The translations under genes and the position numbers were made by a program. Source: a virus. Taken from it: DNA of 31,606 nt. Positions 1 to 7,507 of this stretch are shown here, one piece after another (the first letter of the stretch is position 1; every line of letters begins with the position of its first letter). The DNA is taken from positions 1 to 31,606 of IMG/VR virus record IMGVR_UViG_3300021962_000406, one strand, 5' to 3'. The notes beneath the pieces were generated by a model. The model ran no database searches. It was not told the origin of the DNA and saw only the letters and a program-made list of their open reading frames with translations.

Positions 1-99
1 ACCGATAGTCCTAAATGGATGTATTACATGGATGGAATTGTTTTTGCAGTTAATTTTGCAATTGTTTTTAAATACTTAACCGATATGATTGGAATATAA
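1..99 (+). CDS. Partial gene, C-terminal 32 residues
   Basis: An open frame runs in from the left edge and ends with TAA at 97-99, overlapping the next ATG as TAATG, the coupling used throughout this phage. The visible end, with the hydrophobic run GIVFAVNFAIVF, could be a membrane segment. Too little is visible to assign a family or function. Confidence 0.6.
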   Translation, partial: TDSPKWMYYMDGIVFAVNFAIVFKYLTDMIGI

Positions 100-329
100 T
101 GTTTATCACATTAACAAACGCAAATGATGCACACAAGGGAAATAAAATTTCAATCAATATTGATTTGATTGCAACAGTATTCAATACACCTAATCTTGCT
201 AAAAAAGAAGATGGTATAATTGAAAATATTACATATGTTTTTTGCCCTCCTCATGGTACATGGGAAGTACAGGAATCATTAGATGAAGTAGTAGCAGAAT
301 TAAACAACTTTAGATGGAATAAAAAATGA
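99..329 (+). CDS. Small conserved-type phage protein (FlbD-like N-terminus)
   Basis: A 76-residue protein beginning MFITLTNANDAHKGNKISIN, a pattern that recalls the short FlbD-like family (ITLTNA..KG..ISIN) found in bacteria and phages. It has no catalytic motif, signal peptide or membrane segment. The ATG overlaps the upstream stop (TAATG) and its end overlaps the MazG-like gene by 4 nt, so it belongs to the leftmost + operon. The family link is from remembered pattern only; function unknown. Confidence 0.75.
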   Translation: MFITLTNANDAHKGNKISINIDLIATVFNTPNLAKKEDGIIENITYVFCPPHGTWEVQESLDEVVAELNNFRWNKK

Positions 330-607
330 ACGAAGATACTAGAGAAATACTTTTAATCTTACAAGAAGAATGTGCCGAAGTTACACAAGCTGTAAGTAAG
401 TGTTTTAGATTCGGACCAGATCAAATGAAACCAAATAAGCCAATGACTAATATCCAAATGCTTGAAGAAGAATTAGGAGACCTGTTAGCTATGATTGAAT
501 TGATTACAGATAACAATGTGGGTATTACTACAATGGGATTAGAGCAGGCCAAAAAGAATAAATTTAAGAAATTAAAGAAATGGTCTAACTTAACTATCAA
601 TAAATAA
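326..607 (+). CDS. MazG-like nucleotide pyrophosphohydrolase
   Basis: A 93-residue all-alpha protein with the two acidic motifs of the MazG/dUTPase-like fold: EECAEV near residues 13-18 and EELGD near 48-52, which bind Mg2+. MazG proteins hydrolyse (d)NTPs to NMP and pyrophosphate; phage versions are thought to adjust nucleotide or alarmone pools. It is a single-domain short form, typical of phage copies. It overlaps the upstream gene by 4 nt and lies in the same run as dCMP deaminase, consistent with nucleotide metabolism. Substrate cannot be told from sequence. Confidence 0.85.
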   Translation: MNEDTREILLILQEECAEVTQAVSKCFRFGPDQMKPNKPMTNIQMLEEELGDLLAMIELITDNNVGITTMGLEQAKKNKFKKLKKWSNLTINK

Positions 608-611
608 TAAT

Positions 612-941
612 ATGACATTGCTAGATATTATTCTTATATTGGCTCTAGGTTGGGTTATGGGTGAGTTTTATACTATCTATAAGTTACGTAAAAACCTTCG
701 TTCAGTAATTATTATTCAGGAAGAAGTATCAAGACCCAATGTTTTTAAATTAGAAACAGAAGAGGTAGACAATACTATATTGTTATATGACCGAGATACA
801 AACGATTTTATTTGTCAAGGTACTTCATTAGAGCAACTAGCACAACTAAGTAGAGAATACAAGAAAATTGAATATGCTACAGTAAAGCACGGAGATTATT
901 TTGTTGCATTTATTGAAGGCAAGGTAACGGAAAAAGTATGA
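612..941 (+). CDS. Membrane-anchored small protein, unknown
   Basis: A 109-residue protein with one N-terminal transmembrane segment (about residues 2-19, LLDIILILALGWVMGEF) followed by basic residues, suggesting a cytoplasmic C-terminal domain. The soluble part contains a predicted beta-rich stretch (ILLYDRDTNDFICQGTS) but no motif I recognise. It starts 4 nt after the MazG-like stop and overlaps the following gene by 4 nt. Unrecognised; probably an accessory phage protein. Confidence 0.7.
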   Translation: MTLLDIILILALGWVMGEFYTIYKLRKNLRSVIIIQEEVSRPNVFKLETEEVDNTILLYDRDTNDFICQGTSLEQLAQLSREYKKIEYATVKHGDYFVAFIEGKVTEKV

Positions 942-1474
942 AAGTAAATATTGGCAAGTACCCTAACAAAGGGACTCGCAGAAAAATCAATGTACAAATT
1001 GATAGATTTGATACTTGGAGTTTAGACCACACTCTAGCTATTATTATCTATCCAGCATTGATACAACTAAAACAAACTAAACAAGGTATCCCTAATGACT
1101 TTGTAGACGTTGGTGGCGAAGAATATAGTAGTCAACAAAGTTTTGATTTCTATGTTGAATCACACGATGCGGCATGGGAAGAAGGTGCTAAACGCTGGGA
1201 TGAAACATTAGATAAAATGATTTGGGCCTTTCAACAAATTGCATTTGAAGATTATGGGGACAAATATCATCATGGTGATAGTGCGTATGATTGGATTAAA
1301 AGTGATAAATCATATACTAATCCTGTAACAGGTAAAATGGAAGATACATGGCAAATGGTTGATAAAGATCCTGACGCACATTGGTATGATGCTGAAGGGC
1401 ATAAACTACATGAAGAACGTATCCAAGAAGGTTTGGATTTGTTTGGTAAATATTTTAGAGCTTTGTGGGATTAA
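938..1474 (+). CDS. Conserved-type phage protein, unknown
   Basis: A 178-residue soluble, acidic protein rich in Trp, Asp and His. The opening MKVNIGKYPNKGTRRKINVQI resembles a family common in T4-like phages that begins MKVxIxKYPN, which is a recollection rather than a search result. No catalytic signature is apparent. It overlaps the previous gene by 4 nt and is followed 3 nt later by the next, so it is co-transcribed with the nucleotide-metabolism genes. Confidence 0.75.
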   Translation: MKVNIGKYPNKGTRRKINVQIDRFDTWSLDHTLAIIIYPALIQLKQTKQGIPNDFVDVGGEEYSSQQSFDFYVESHDAAWEEGAKRWDETLDKMIWAFQQIAFEDYGDKYHHGDSAYDWIKSDKSYTNPVTGKMEDTWQMVDKDPDAHWYDAEGHKLHEERIQEGLDLFGKYFRALWD

Positions 1475-1477
1475 TTA

Positions 1478-1717
1478 ATGTTTGATAAAATGGCGCAACA
1501 ACTAGACTTACAAACTCTAGGTAAAGGTAAAAAAGATTTTAAAATTAGTAAACAAGAGTTTGAAAGTTTTTGCAAAGGGTTTCTGTTTGAAGAACTCAAA
1601 GGTGATACTAGAATAGGTGAAGCCTTTTGTAAAAAGTATGATGAACCAAATTACGTACTAAGTATATTACCCGACCCTAGTGCAAAAGCACATATTAAAA
1701 AATTCTACGTTAAATGA
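1478..1717 (+). CDS. Small lysine-rich protein, unknown
   Basis: A 79-residue soluble protein with many Lys and Phe residues and no recognised motif. It begins 3 nt after the previous stop and its last codons overlap the dCMP deaminase ATG by 4 nt, so translation of the two is likely coupled. It may be a small partner of a neighbour, but nothing in the sequence proves it. Confidence 0.7.
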   Translation: MFDKMAQQLDLQTLGKGKKDFKISKQEFESFCKGFLFEELKGDTRIGEAFCKKYDEPNYVLSILPDPSAKAHIKKFYVK

Positions 1718-2214
1718 AACAAAAATTTATAGACTATTACATGGATATTGCTGACCTAACTAGTAAGCTAAGTTCAGCTATCAGACTAAATGTTGGCGCA
1801 GTTATCGTTAAAGGTAATAAGATTCTAGGTACAGGATACAACGGAATGCCAACTGGATGGACTAATGAATGTGAATATAAAGAATACATGCCCGGTGATA
1901 CTTGGGATGGAAATTTATATCCATTTGAAGAATATGATAGTACTGTAGAAAGTAATCGTAGATATCGTTTAGTTACTAAGGATGAGGTATTACATGCGGA
2001 AATGAATTGTTTGATGAAAGTGGCAACAAGTACTGAATCTAGTGAAGATGCTACATTGTTTATTACACATGCACCCTGCATACACTGTGCAAAAGCTATA
2101 TATCAATCTGGTATCAAAAATGTCTTTTATAGAGAATCATATAGAGATACAAAAGGATTAGAATTTTTAGAACAAGGCGGAGTAAGTGTCACCCGATACC
2201 CAATACAAAACTGA
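1714..2214 (+). CDS. Deoxycytidylate (dCMP) deaminase
   Basis: A 166-residue zinc-dependent deaminase. The catalytic motif HAE is at residues 94-96 (His94 zinc ligand, Glu96 proton shuttle) and PCIHC at 121-125 supplies the two cysteine ligands (Cys122, Cys125). N-terminal substrate-fold residues match the family (GAVIVKGNKILGTGYNGMP, about 28-46). The enzyme converts dCMP to dUMP, feeding dTMP synthesis in AT-rich phages. Length is close to T4 gpcd (about 190) and to ComEB-type enzymes. It is coupled to its upstream neighbour by a 4-nt overlap. Confidence 0.95.
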   Translation: MKQKFIDYYMDIADLTSKLSSAIRLNVGAVIVKGNKILGTGYNGMPTGWTNECEYKEYMPGDTWDGNLYPFEEYDSTVESNRRYRLVTKDEVLHAEMNCLMKVATSTESSEDATLFITHAPCIHCAKAIYQSGIKNVFYRESYRDTKGLEFLEQGGVSVTRYPIQN

Positions 2215-2215
2215 A

Positions 2216-2389
2216 ATGTCAATCGGCTACGGTCAATTAAAATCAATCATTGAATGGTGTCAAAGAAACTGTGCCAATGATTGGGGATATAATTGTCTAG
2301 AATTTGCAGGCGGAAGTGATGGTGGATTATATAATTTCTATTTTGAAACAGAATCCGATTACATAAACTTTATACTTTGGAAAAAATGA
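2216..2389 (+). CDS. Small unknown protein (57 aa)
   Basis: The ATG at 2216 follows the deaminase stop by one base. A GTG at 2186 is in frame but would overlap the deaminase by 29 nt, so I prefer 2216. The product (MSIGYGQLKSIIEWC...) is soluble with three cysteines, and its end overlaps the next gene by 4 nt (ATGA). No family recognised. Confidence 0.6.
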   Translation: MSIGYGQLKSIIEWCQRNCANDWGYNCLEFAGGSDGGLYNFYFETESDYINFILWKK

Positions 2390-2655
2390 AATATTATACT
2401 TTTTACCGTGAAAACAACGACTTTACTGATATACTAACAGACACCAACATTAAAAAAGTGGTTGATATGAAAATATCTTGGTATAGACATTTAATGATTG
2501 GAATGCAAAAAACTACGAATAGCGGTACATTCAGCTATATTACCTTGAAGTACGGTGATGAAATGATACCTAGTCTTACTAAAGATTATAGTCCGGTACC
2601 TGGTGTTGACTATGTACCTAAGAAAGATATCACAAAGTACGGACCTAAAAATTAA
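2386..2655 (+). CDS. Small unknown protein (89 aa)
   Basis: The ATG at 2386 is embedded in the upstream stop (ATGA); an in-frame TTG at 2377 is less likely. The product is soluble, aromatic-rich near the N-terminus (MKYYTFYRENNDF) and carries no recognised motif. It is the last gene of the left + operon and meets the D,D-peptidase tail to tail with a 4-nt overlap, without an obvious terminator. Confidence 0.65.
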   Translation: MKYYTFYRENNDFTDILTDTNIKKVVDMKISWYRHLMIGMQKTTNSGTFSYITLKYGDEMIPSLTKDYSPVPGVDYVPKKDITKYGPKN

Positions 2656-3383
2656 TAAAGCATAGATAGCATCTTTGCTTCTGGGATACGAGTTTTAGTA
2701 TTCTTTGAACCCAACAGGACTACGGTCCTGATTCCATTTGCGGTATCTATCATCATAACAATACATCCACCTGATTTAGTAATCCATCCTGTTTTGCTTA
2801 CTAGAAATGAATTATTTGGTCCTACTAGCGTGTTAGTATTTCTAAATTCTGCTATTTTCTTTTTATTAATTGTCCATCGTACCGCGTCCATATTACTTGC
2901 TTCTACTATTAGTGGATATTTACTAGCCGCAAATACTAGTTTAATTAAATCTTGTGCGGTGCTAACATTTGTAGATAGTAATCCAGTAGGATCAGTAAAA
3001 GCACTGTTATTCATTTGTAATGATATTGCTTTAGCATTCATTGCATTAATACAATTATTATATCCTCCCGGATAGTACTCACATAACAATTTGGCTGCAT
3101 TGTTATCTGATTTAACGATTGCCAAATCAATTAATGTTTCTCTTGTTAGTTGTTTGTTGTACAGTTTTTTTGGAATTATTTCTGTTAATGATTGACCACT
3201 ATCTAGTATTACCATAGCAGTCATTAATTTAGTGATACTAGCTATGCTACGTATTTCATGCATATTAGAAGCTTCAAATATTCTTCCACTATGATCTGCT
3301 ACTATCCAAGCTTGTGCCGTTAACGGTGAAGCGTGTACTGAAGAAACTATTAATGTTAGTATTGTTATTAGTTTTTTAATCAT
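2652..3383 (-). CDS. Exported serine D,D-peptidase (S11, PBP5/7-like)
   Basis: A 243-residue penicillin-binding-type D,D-peptidase. An N-terminal signal peptide (about residues 1-18, ending VHA) precedes the catalytic domain, which has all three signature motifs in order: SITK at 49-52 (nucleophile Ser49, Lys52), SDN at 92-94 and KTG at 197-199. The family trims or cleaves D-Ala-D-Ala or cross-links in periplasmic peptidoglycan. It lacks the C-terminal domain of PBP5, so it resembles the shorter PBP7 type. It overlaps the upstream small secreted gene by 4 nt. Such genes are uncommon in phages; it may remodel host wall during infection or assist lysis. Confidence 0.92.
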   Translation of the reverse strand: MIKKLITILTLIVSSVHASPLTAQAWIVADHSGRIFEASNMHEIRSIASITKLMTAMVILDSGQSLTEIIPKKLYNKQLTRETLIDLAIVKSDNNAAKLLCEYYPGGYNNCINAMNAKAISLQMNNSAFTDPTGLLSTNVSTAQDLIKLVFAASKYPLIVEASNMDAVRWTINKKKIAEFRNTNTLVGPNNSFLVSKTGWITKSGGCIVMMIDTANGIRTVVLLGSKNTKTRIPEAKMLSMLY

Positions 3384-3697
3384 ATTGATGTTCCCATCTT
3401 GTAATTAATTATTTTAATATCAGTTCCCATACCAACAATACAACTACTATCTTGTTTAGTAGCAACAATTGTCCAATTCTTTTCTATAGGGTGCATCCAA
3501 ACACTAAGTGTTGATTTAGCTTCATCAGATACCTTGCCTGTTAGTAGTGGCATTTCTTTATATTTCTCCCTAAGACTTTTAAAGAGTTCCGTTGTATTAT
3601 AACAGGGGAATTCTGTTTCTATAGTTTCTGTTAATTCTTGTGAGTGGGATATATTTGATAATAATATCAATCCAATGGTAAGGTAAATTGCTTTCAC
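3380..3697 (-). CDS. Small secreted protein paired with the D,D-peptidase
   Basis: A 105-residue protein starting at GTG 3697, with an AGGAG ribosome site about 6 nt upstream; no nearby in-frame ATG exists. Residues 1-19 form a signal peptide ending SHS. The mature part has two cysteines (EFPCYNT and DSSCIVG) that could form a disulfide in the periplasm. A 4-nt overlap with the D,D-peptidase indicates one transcript and probably a shared envelope function. No family recognised. Confidence 0.75.
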   Translation of the reverse strand: MKAIYLTIGLILLSNISHSQELTETIETEFPCYNTTELFKSLREKYKEMPLLTGKVSDEAKSTLSVWMHPIEKNWTIVATKQDSSCIVGMGTDIKIINYKMGTSI

Positions 3698-3725
3698 ATG
3701 GTTCTCCTATTTTAACTATTATATA

Positions 3726-3754
3726 ATAATAGCGGTATATATTATGCTAATCAA
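3726..3754 (-). promoter_or_regulatory. Sigma70-type promoter for the exported pair
   Basis: Read on the minus strand: -35 TTGATT (3749-3754), 17-nt spacer, -10 TATTAT (3726-3731). It lies about 30 nt before the GTG at 3697 and its ribosome site. Confidence 0.7.
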
Positions 3755-3788
3755 ATTTTACCGTAAGTTGATTAAATGTCTTAGAAAG

Positions 3789-3962
3789 TTATTTATTATT
3801 TTTTACAAACCAATAATGTTTCTGTAATTCTCTAAGAACTTCACTTTCTGGTTGTTTAAATTGTCTTGCTGCCATTTCAACAAAATCTAACCAACGAAAA
3901 CCATAATTATCATTTCCCTGGCACCATTGTTGGTACATTAATTGTAGTTCTCTACTAGTCAT
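3789..3962 (-). CDS. Small conserved-type phage protein (57 aa)
   Basis: An open frame from ATG 3962 (MTSRELQLMYQQWCQGNDNY...) to TAA 3789, 57 residues, soluble and rich in Gln and aromatic residues. Its ATG overlaps the stop of the upstream gene (ATGA), a strong sign that it is real. No function recognised. Confidence 0.75.
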   Translation of the reverse strand: MTSRELQLMYQQWCQGNDNYGFRWLDFVEMAARQFKQPESEVLRELQKHYWFVKNNK

Positions 3963-4114
3963 TTCTTCTTTTTTTCTTGTTCTGCTAACTTAGCTTTTAC
4001 ACCAGTAACTTCAAGTTTTGTCTCTTTTAATATCTTTTCTGATATAGGACTTGAATGATGTGCATGTAATTTTGGGGGTGTTTTGGGTCTGGGTTTATGC
4101 TTGAACCAACTCAT
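3959..4114 (-). CDS. Small basic proline-rich phage protein (51 aa)
   Basis: ATG 4114 is preceded by GGAG about 9 nt away. The product begins MSWFKHKPRPKTPPK and ends in a Lys/Glu-rich helix. I recall similar short MSWFKxKPxP proteins from other large myoviruses, without assigned function. It overlaps the following gene by 4 nt and is divergent from the DUF4337-like gene at 4201. Confidence 0.75.
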   Translation of the reverse strand: MSWFKHKPRPKTPPKLHAHHSSPISEKILKETKLEVTGVKAKLAEQEKKKK

Positions 4115-4135
4115 CGGCTTCTCCTTCTGATTGGG

Positions 4136-4143
4136 TATAAATA
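4136..4143 (+). promoter_or_regulatory. T4-late-type promoter TATAAATA
   Basis: A perfect TATAAATA lies 57 nt before the ATG at 4201. Unlike the close-spaced promoters elsewhere, this gives a leader of about 50 nt containing an AAAGGAAAT ribosome site. Confidence 0.7.
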
Positions 4144-4200
4144 TATATTTAATTGATTAAATTCAATAAAATAGCATGAGTCATACTAAAAGGAAATAAC

Positions 4201-4737
4201 ATGGCAGAAGTAAAAACATTATCACGTAGTGAACGTGAAGCACAGATTAAAGATAGAGCCGGTTGGGTAATTACTGTTATTGCATTATTATTAGCAATTA
4301 CAACCTATATGTCTAGCGGATTCAGTGGCAAAATATTATCTAACACAATCAAAGCAAACGATACTTGGAACTTTTACCAAGCTAAATCTATCAAACAAAG
4401 TATTGCTGAAGGACAATTAGAAGCTACTACCGATCTAAAACGCAGAGAAGAATTACAAGCTAAGATTGCACGTTATGAATCTGAACCTGACAAAGGTGAG
4501 GGTAAAAAAGAATTAATGGCTAAAGCATTAAAGATTGAAGCTGAACGTGATGAAGCCAAAAAACATACACCATGGTTAACCTTTGCCGCAATGGCATTTC
4601 AGTTAGCAATTGTGTTATTATCTGCTAGTATTTTAGCTGTAGATAAGCGTATGTTTTGGGGAAGTATTGGTGTCAGTATTTTTGGAACAATGCTATTAAC
4701 CCAAGGCATTTGGCTTGTTTTACCTTTTGTGATATAA
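4201..4737 (+). CDS. DUF4337-like membrane protein
   Basis: A 178-residue protein with one N-terminal membrane segment (about 20-38), a central soluble charged helical region, and two C-terminal membrane segments (about 125-145 and 152-175). The motif ANDTWNFYQAKSIKQ near 52-66 is characteristic of DUF4337, an uncharacterised bacterial membrane family. The central part (ELQAKIARYESEP, KALKIEAERDEA) likely forms a coiled coil. Known role: none. It has a late-type promoter upstream and begins the + operon that continues with the HAD nucleotidase. Confidence 0.8.
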   Translation: MAEVKTLSRSEREAQIKDRAGWVITVIALLLAITTYMSSGFSGKILSNTIKANDTWNFYQAKSIKQSIAEGQLEATTDLKRREELQAKIARYESEPDKGEGKKELMAKALKIEAERDEAKKHTPWLTFAAMAFQLAIVLLSASILAVDKRMFWGSIGVSIFGTMLLTQGIWLVLPFVI

Positions 4738-4744
4738 TAAGTTA

Positions 4745-5302
4745 ATGAAAATTAAGGATTTAATGGAAAATACAACTAAAGGGATGCCTCATCTTTACCT
4801 AGATATGGATGGGGTTCAGGCTGACTTTTTTGGGGCTTGGGCACAACGTCACGGTCTTACTCACTATAAAGAAATAGCTCATCCCGAAAATGCCATTAAT
4901 GAATTAGCAAATAGTAGTTCAAAAGAAGTATACAACTTTTTCCATGATTTAAAACCACTACAAGGTGGAATGCAAATCATTCAATGGTTGCACCAAAATA
5001 AGATTCCATTCACTGTATTAAGTGCTCCCTTACGTGGTCCTTATGCTAGTTCTAGTATACAAGCTAAAAAAGATTGGTTAGATAAACATAATCCTGGTAC
5101 TAGCAATAATGCTATCTTTACGGCTGCAAAATACAAATATGCTAAAAAAGATAATGAACAGAATGTATTAGTAGATGATTTTGGTAAGTATTTAGATGCA
5201 TGGAGCAAAGCAGATGGAATTGCTGTGAAACATGAAGATAGTAATACACAACATACTATTAAAGAACTAGAAAAGATTTATGCACCCTATTTAACTAGAT
5301 AA
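4745..5302 (+). CDS. HAD-family 5'-nucleotidase-like phosphatase with N-terminal tag
   Basis: A 185-residue HAD hydrolase. Motif I is DMDGV (Asp20 nucleophile, Asp22), motif II is the LSAP region near 98, and motif IV is LVDDFGKYLDAW near residues 142-153. It most resembles 5'(3')-deoxyribonucleotidases, which dephosphorylate dNMPs. The HAD core starts around residue 15; the preceding MKIKDLMENTTKG is extra and resembles the tag on the superoxide dismutase at 6615. It starts 7 nt after the DUF4337-like gene. Substrate is inferred from fold only. Confidence 0.82.
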   Translation: MKIKDLMENTTKGMPHLYLDMDGVQADFFGAWAQRHGLTHYKEIAHPENAINELANSSSKEVYNFFHDLKPLQGGMQIIQWLHQNKIPFTVLSAPLRGPYASSSIQAKKDWLDKHNPGTSNNAIFTAAKYKYAKKDNEQNVLVDDFGKYLDAWSKADGIAVKHEDSNTQHTIKELEKIYAPYLTR

Positions 5303-5309
5303 GTATAGT

Positions 5310-5495
5310 ATGTCTAAACCAGGTCAAGATCAAACCCGTTATGAAGTAATTACCCAAGAAGATGAAGTCACGGGTGATTTATTATTACCTATCCCTCCGC
5401 AATTACTAGCACAATTAGGATGGAGTGAAGGTGATGAGATTGAATTTGCTATTGATGAACAGGGCAAATATATTTTAAAACGTTCACATAAATGA
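5310..5495 (+). CDS. AbrB/SpoVT-like small protein
   Basis: A 61-residue protein whose core, LPIPPQLLAQLGWSEGDEIE followed by a beta strand, fits the swapped-hairpin AbrB/MazE fold that usually binds DNA. No toxin gene is adjacent, so an antitoxin role is not supported. It may be a transcriptional regulator or a structural adaptor. It starts 7 nt after the nucleotidase and overlaps the next gene by 4 nt. Confidence 0.8.
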   Translation: MSKPGQDQTRYEVITQEDEVTGDLLLPIPPQLLAQLGWSEGDEIEFAIDEQGKYILKRSHK

Positions 5496-5884
5496 GTTAT
5501 CCAACTTACAATAACACTATGATAGGTGATTCATTTAATACAGTTACTGGTCCACCGGTTACTATTACTACATCTAATAATACTTCAAGTGGAAGTTTAT
5601 ATTGGGGAATAAATGGTACATCAAACACTATTATAGCAGAACCTAGCCTTAAAGGCAATTCACTTAGTGTTAAAGGTGATGCTAACTTTGAAGGTGAAGT
5701 AACTATCAAGGGCAAAAGCCTATCTGATATGTTTGAAAAAATTGAAGAAAGATTAGCGATTCTTCACCCAAATCCTGAACTAGAAGATAGATGGAATGAA
5801 CTAAAAGAACTGGCTAAACGCTATAAAGAACTAGAGCAAGAACTCATAGAAAAAGAGAAGGTTTGGGCAATCTTAAAGAAGTAA
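5492..5884 (+). CDS. Probable small virion structural protein
   Basis: A 130-residue protein in two parts: an N-terminal Ser/Thr/Asn/Gly-rich beta region similar in style to the fibre proteins (GNSLSVKGDANFEGEVTIKG) and a C-terminal charged helix (ERLAILHPNPELEDRW..., KELEQELIEKEK) likely to form a coiled coil. Proteins ending in ERLAIL.P.PELE..W recur in T4-like phages and are usually seen among virion genes. Its exact position in the particle cannot be assigned. Confidence 0.7.
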   Translation: MSYPTYNNTMIGDSFNTVTGPPVTITTSNNTSSGSLYWGINGTSNTIIAEPSLKGNSLSVKGDANFEGEVTIKGKSLSDMFEKIEERLAILHPNPELEDRWNELKELAKRYKELEQELIEKEKVWAILKK

Positions 5885-5887
5885 GAT

Positions 5888-5916
5888 TTGACAAATAATC
5901 CATATTTTGCTATAAT
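5888..5916 (+). promoter_or_regulatory. Consensus sigma70 promoter upstream of the IF-1 operon
   Basis: TTGACA (5888-5893), 17-nt spacer, TATAAT (5911-5916), with TG one base upstream of the -10 (extended -10). Both hexamers match the consensus perfectly. It drives the gene at 5949 and, through it, the IF-1 gene, implying early expression by unmodified host polymerase. Confidence 0.9.
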
Positions 5917-5948
5917 AGAAACTGTTTAATAACTATGACACATACATC

Positions 5949-6344
5949 ATGACCATGCACTTAGCACATCCCGCACTAACTATGGGCGGTAAACGCAAAG
6001 GTAAAGTTAAGTTTCGCAATAGCGCAGAGGCACAAAAAGCCCGTCAGCTTGATGCCGACTGGAAAGAACTACAGAAAAAATGGGAAGTTGATGCCGATGA
6101 CAAAAAGCGCAAACGGGCGTTAGCGGCTGAACCATTATCATATACGTTATCCGCACCTGTAGGTCGTGAAACTGTACGAATTGGTAGTTTAGATACAGGT
6201 CACAAGGGTGCGGTTCGTACTAAAGATATTCCAAAATACACTGGTACTAAGATTCTTGGTATCGGAACAATGCATAAGTCTAATGCTGTTCCCGTCTTTA
6301 GTGATGAGGAAGCAAAGGCTATCAGTACTATGCGTAGAAATTAA
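5949..6344 (+). CDS. Conserved-type basic phage protein
   Basis: A 131-residue basic protein. The N-terminal half is a charged helix ([20 protein letters not shown] followed by a Lys/Arg cluster); the C-terminal part has [20 protein letters not shown], a motif I recall as recurrent in phages of many kinds with no known function. It is the first gene after the strong sigma70 promoter and precedes IF-1 by 22 nt, so the two are likely co-expressed. ATG 5955 is an alternative start. Confidence 0.8.
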   Translation: MTMHLAHPALTMGGKRKGKVKFRNSAEAQKARQLDADWKELQKKWEVDADDKKRKRALAAEPLSYTLSAPVGRETVRIGSLDTGHKGAVRTKDIPKYTGTKILGIGTMHKSNAVPVFSDEEAKAISTMRRN

Positions 6345-6366
6345 AAAGGAGCTTAAAGCAAAACAA

Positions 6367-6579
6367 ATGGCAAAAGAAGAAGGTTTAAGAATGGACGGAA
6401 CGGTAACTGATGTGTTACCTAACGCCATGTTTCGTGTCAAAATAAATGACACAAATGTAATGGGTTATATCTCTGGTAAAATGCGCCAGCATGATATTAA
6501 AGTTCTACTCGGGGATACAGTAGAATTAGAATTTAGTCCCTATGACTTAACTAAAGGCCGAATCGTGCGCCGACGTTAA
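6367..6579 (+). CDS. infA: Translation initiation factor IF-1
   Basis: A 70-residue S1/OB-fold protein matching bacterial IF-1 along its whole length (E. coli is 72). Hallmarks include [14 protein letters not shown] at 11-24, ISGKMR at 35-40 and [11 protein letters not shown] at 57-67, with a basic C-terminus. IF-1 binds the 30S A site and cooperates with IF-2 and IF-3 in choosing initiator tRNA. I start it at ATG 6367, preceded by AAGGAG (about 17 nt) and matching the family MAKE start; the frame stays open upstream to 6208, overlapping the previous gene, which is not the true start. Phage-encoded IF-1 is rare. Confidence 0.95.
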   Translation: MAKEEGLRMDGTVTDVLPNAMFRVKINDTNVMGYISGKMRQHDIKVLLGDTVELEFSPYDLTKGRIVRRR

Positions 6580-6600
6580 TCTCCCAATAGTCTTTCATAC

Positions 6601-6608
6601 GATAAATA
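6601..6608 (+). promoter_or_regulatory. Late-type promoter GATAAATA, close-spaced
   Basis: GATAAATA ends 6 nt before the ATG at 6615. With T4-late geometry (+1 six bases after the last A) transcription would begin at about 6614, one base before the superoxide dismutase start codon. No Shine-Dalgarno is present. Confidence 0.6.
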
Positions 6609-6614
6609 TATGTT

Positions 6615-7169
6615 ATGAGAGATATAATTCAATTACTTGAGGATAAAGCTAAACCTCAAGACATAGAAATAATACCACTAAACTTCACTGCGAGTGAGGT
6701 TAAACCTGTATTAAGCCAGGATACACTAGACCTACATTACGAAAAACTAGCCAAGGGCTATGCAGAACGTTATAATAAGGGTGAGGGCGACAAAGATTTC
6801 AATTATGCAGGTGCTTTCTTGCATAACACATTATTCCCTCAGTTCCGTGAAGTTAGAAATAATAATAAACCAAACGGGCCTATGTACGGATTTATCAATA
6901 AACATTTCAAAACATTTGACGATATGAAGTCAAAATTTGAAGAAGAAGCAATGAAGATACAGGGTTCTGGATGGATATATCTAGCATATGATGGTAGTAT
7001 AAAAACAATTAAAAACCATGAAGTAAGAAATGATATTCTACTATTGATTGATTGGTGGGAACATGCCTGGATACTTGATTATGGTGCAGACAAGAAAAAG
7101 TATTTAAAAGAACAATGGAAAATCATCAATTGGAATGTAATTAATACAAGATGGGGTAAGAGTTTATGA
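6615..7169 (+). CDS. Fe/Mn-type superoxide dismutase with N-terminal extension
   Basis: A 184-residue protein. The four metal ligands of the family are in place: His41 (DLHYEK), His70 (FLHNTLF), Asp146 and His150 (DWWEHAW), with family landmarks GSGWIYL at 117-123 and [14 protein letters not shown] at 155-168. The enzyme converts superoxide to peroxide and oxygen. The family usually starts at the P-x-L/Y segment seen here at 21; the first 20 residues ([20 protein letters not shown]) are extra and resemble a T4-like capsid-targeting tag. It overlaps the Fe-S carrier gene by 4 nt. Metal preference cannot be told. It could be carried in the virion or act in the infected cell. Confidence 0.88.
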   Translation: MRDIIQLLEDKAKPQDIEIIPLNFTASEVKPVLSQDTLDLHYEKLAKGYAERYNKGEGDKDFNYAGAFLHNTLFPQFREVRNNNKPNGPMYGFINKHFKTFDDMKSKFEEEAMKIQGSGWIYLAYDGSIKTIKNHEVRNDILLLIDWWEHAWILDYGADKKKYLKEQWKIINWNVINTRWGKSL

Positions 7170-7492
7170 TAGAAATAACAGAGAATGCTACTATAAAGAT
7201 AGCCGATATTTTAGCGGAAGAAAACAATCCTAAAGCTAAGATACGTGTATTTGTTCAAGGTGGCGGATGTAGTGGAATGCAGTATGGTTTTACCATAGAT
7301 GAAGAACAAAATGAGGATGATTTTGAGATACCTGCAGGATCATTAAGTTTGTTAGTTGATAGTATTTCAGCACAATATTTAACCAATGCAAGCATAGATT
7401 ATGTTGAAGATTTGAACGGTTCACAATTTAAAATCAATAATCCTAATGCGGCAACAACATGCGGATGCGGATCGAGTTTTAGTCCGTCCTGA
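7166..7492 (+). CDS. A-type iron-sulfur cluster carrier (IscA/ErpA-like)
   Basis: A 108-residue HesB/IscA-fold protein with the three invariant cysteines: Cys35 in [11 protein letters not shown] and Cys99 and Cys101 in TTCGCGSSF. Such proteins accept Fe-S clusters and deliver them to target enzymes. Length is normal and the domain complete. The 4-nt overlap with the superoxide dismutase suggests joint protection or supply of Fe-S or Fe enzymes during infection. Which phage or host enzyme it serves is not shown. Confidence 0.92.
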   Translation: MIEITENATIKIADILAEENNPKAKIRVFVQGGGCSGMQYGFTIDEEQNEDDFEIPAGSLSLLVDSISAQYLTNASIDYVEDLNGSQFKINNPNAATTCGCGSSFSPS

Positions 7493-7507
7493 CAATATCA
7501 CATTTAG

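Noticed and set aside
5310-5884. Toxin-antitoxin pair (AbrB-like plus neighbour)
   Set aside because: The neighbour is a virion-type beta/coiled-coil protein with no toxin motif.
6208-6366. Upstream extension of the IF-1 frame
   Set aside because: It overlaps the preceding gene; IF-1 homology and the ribosome site place the start at 6367.
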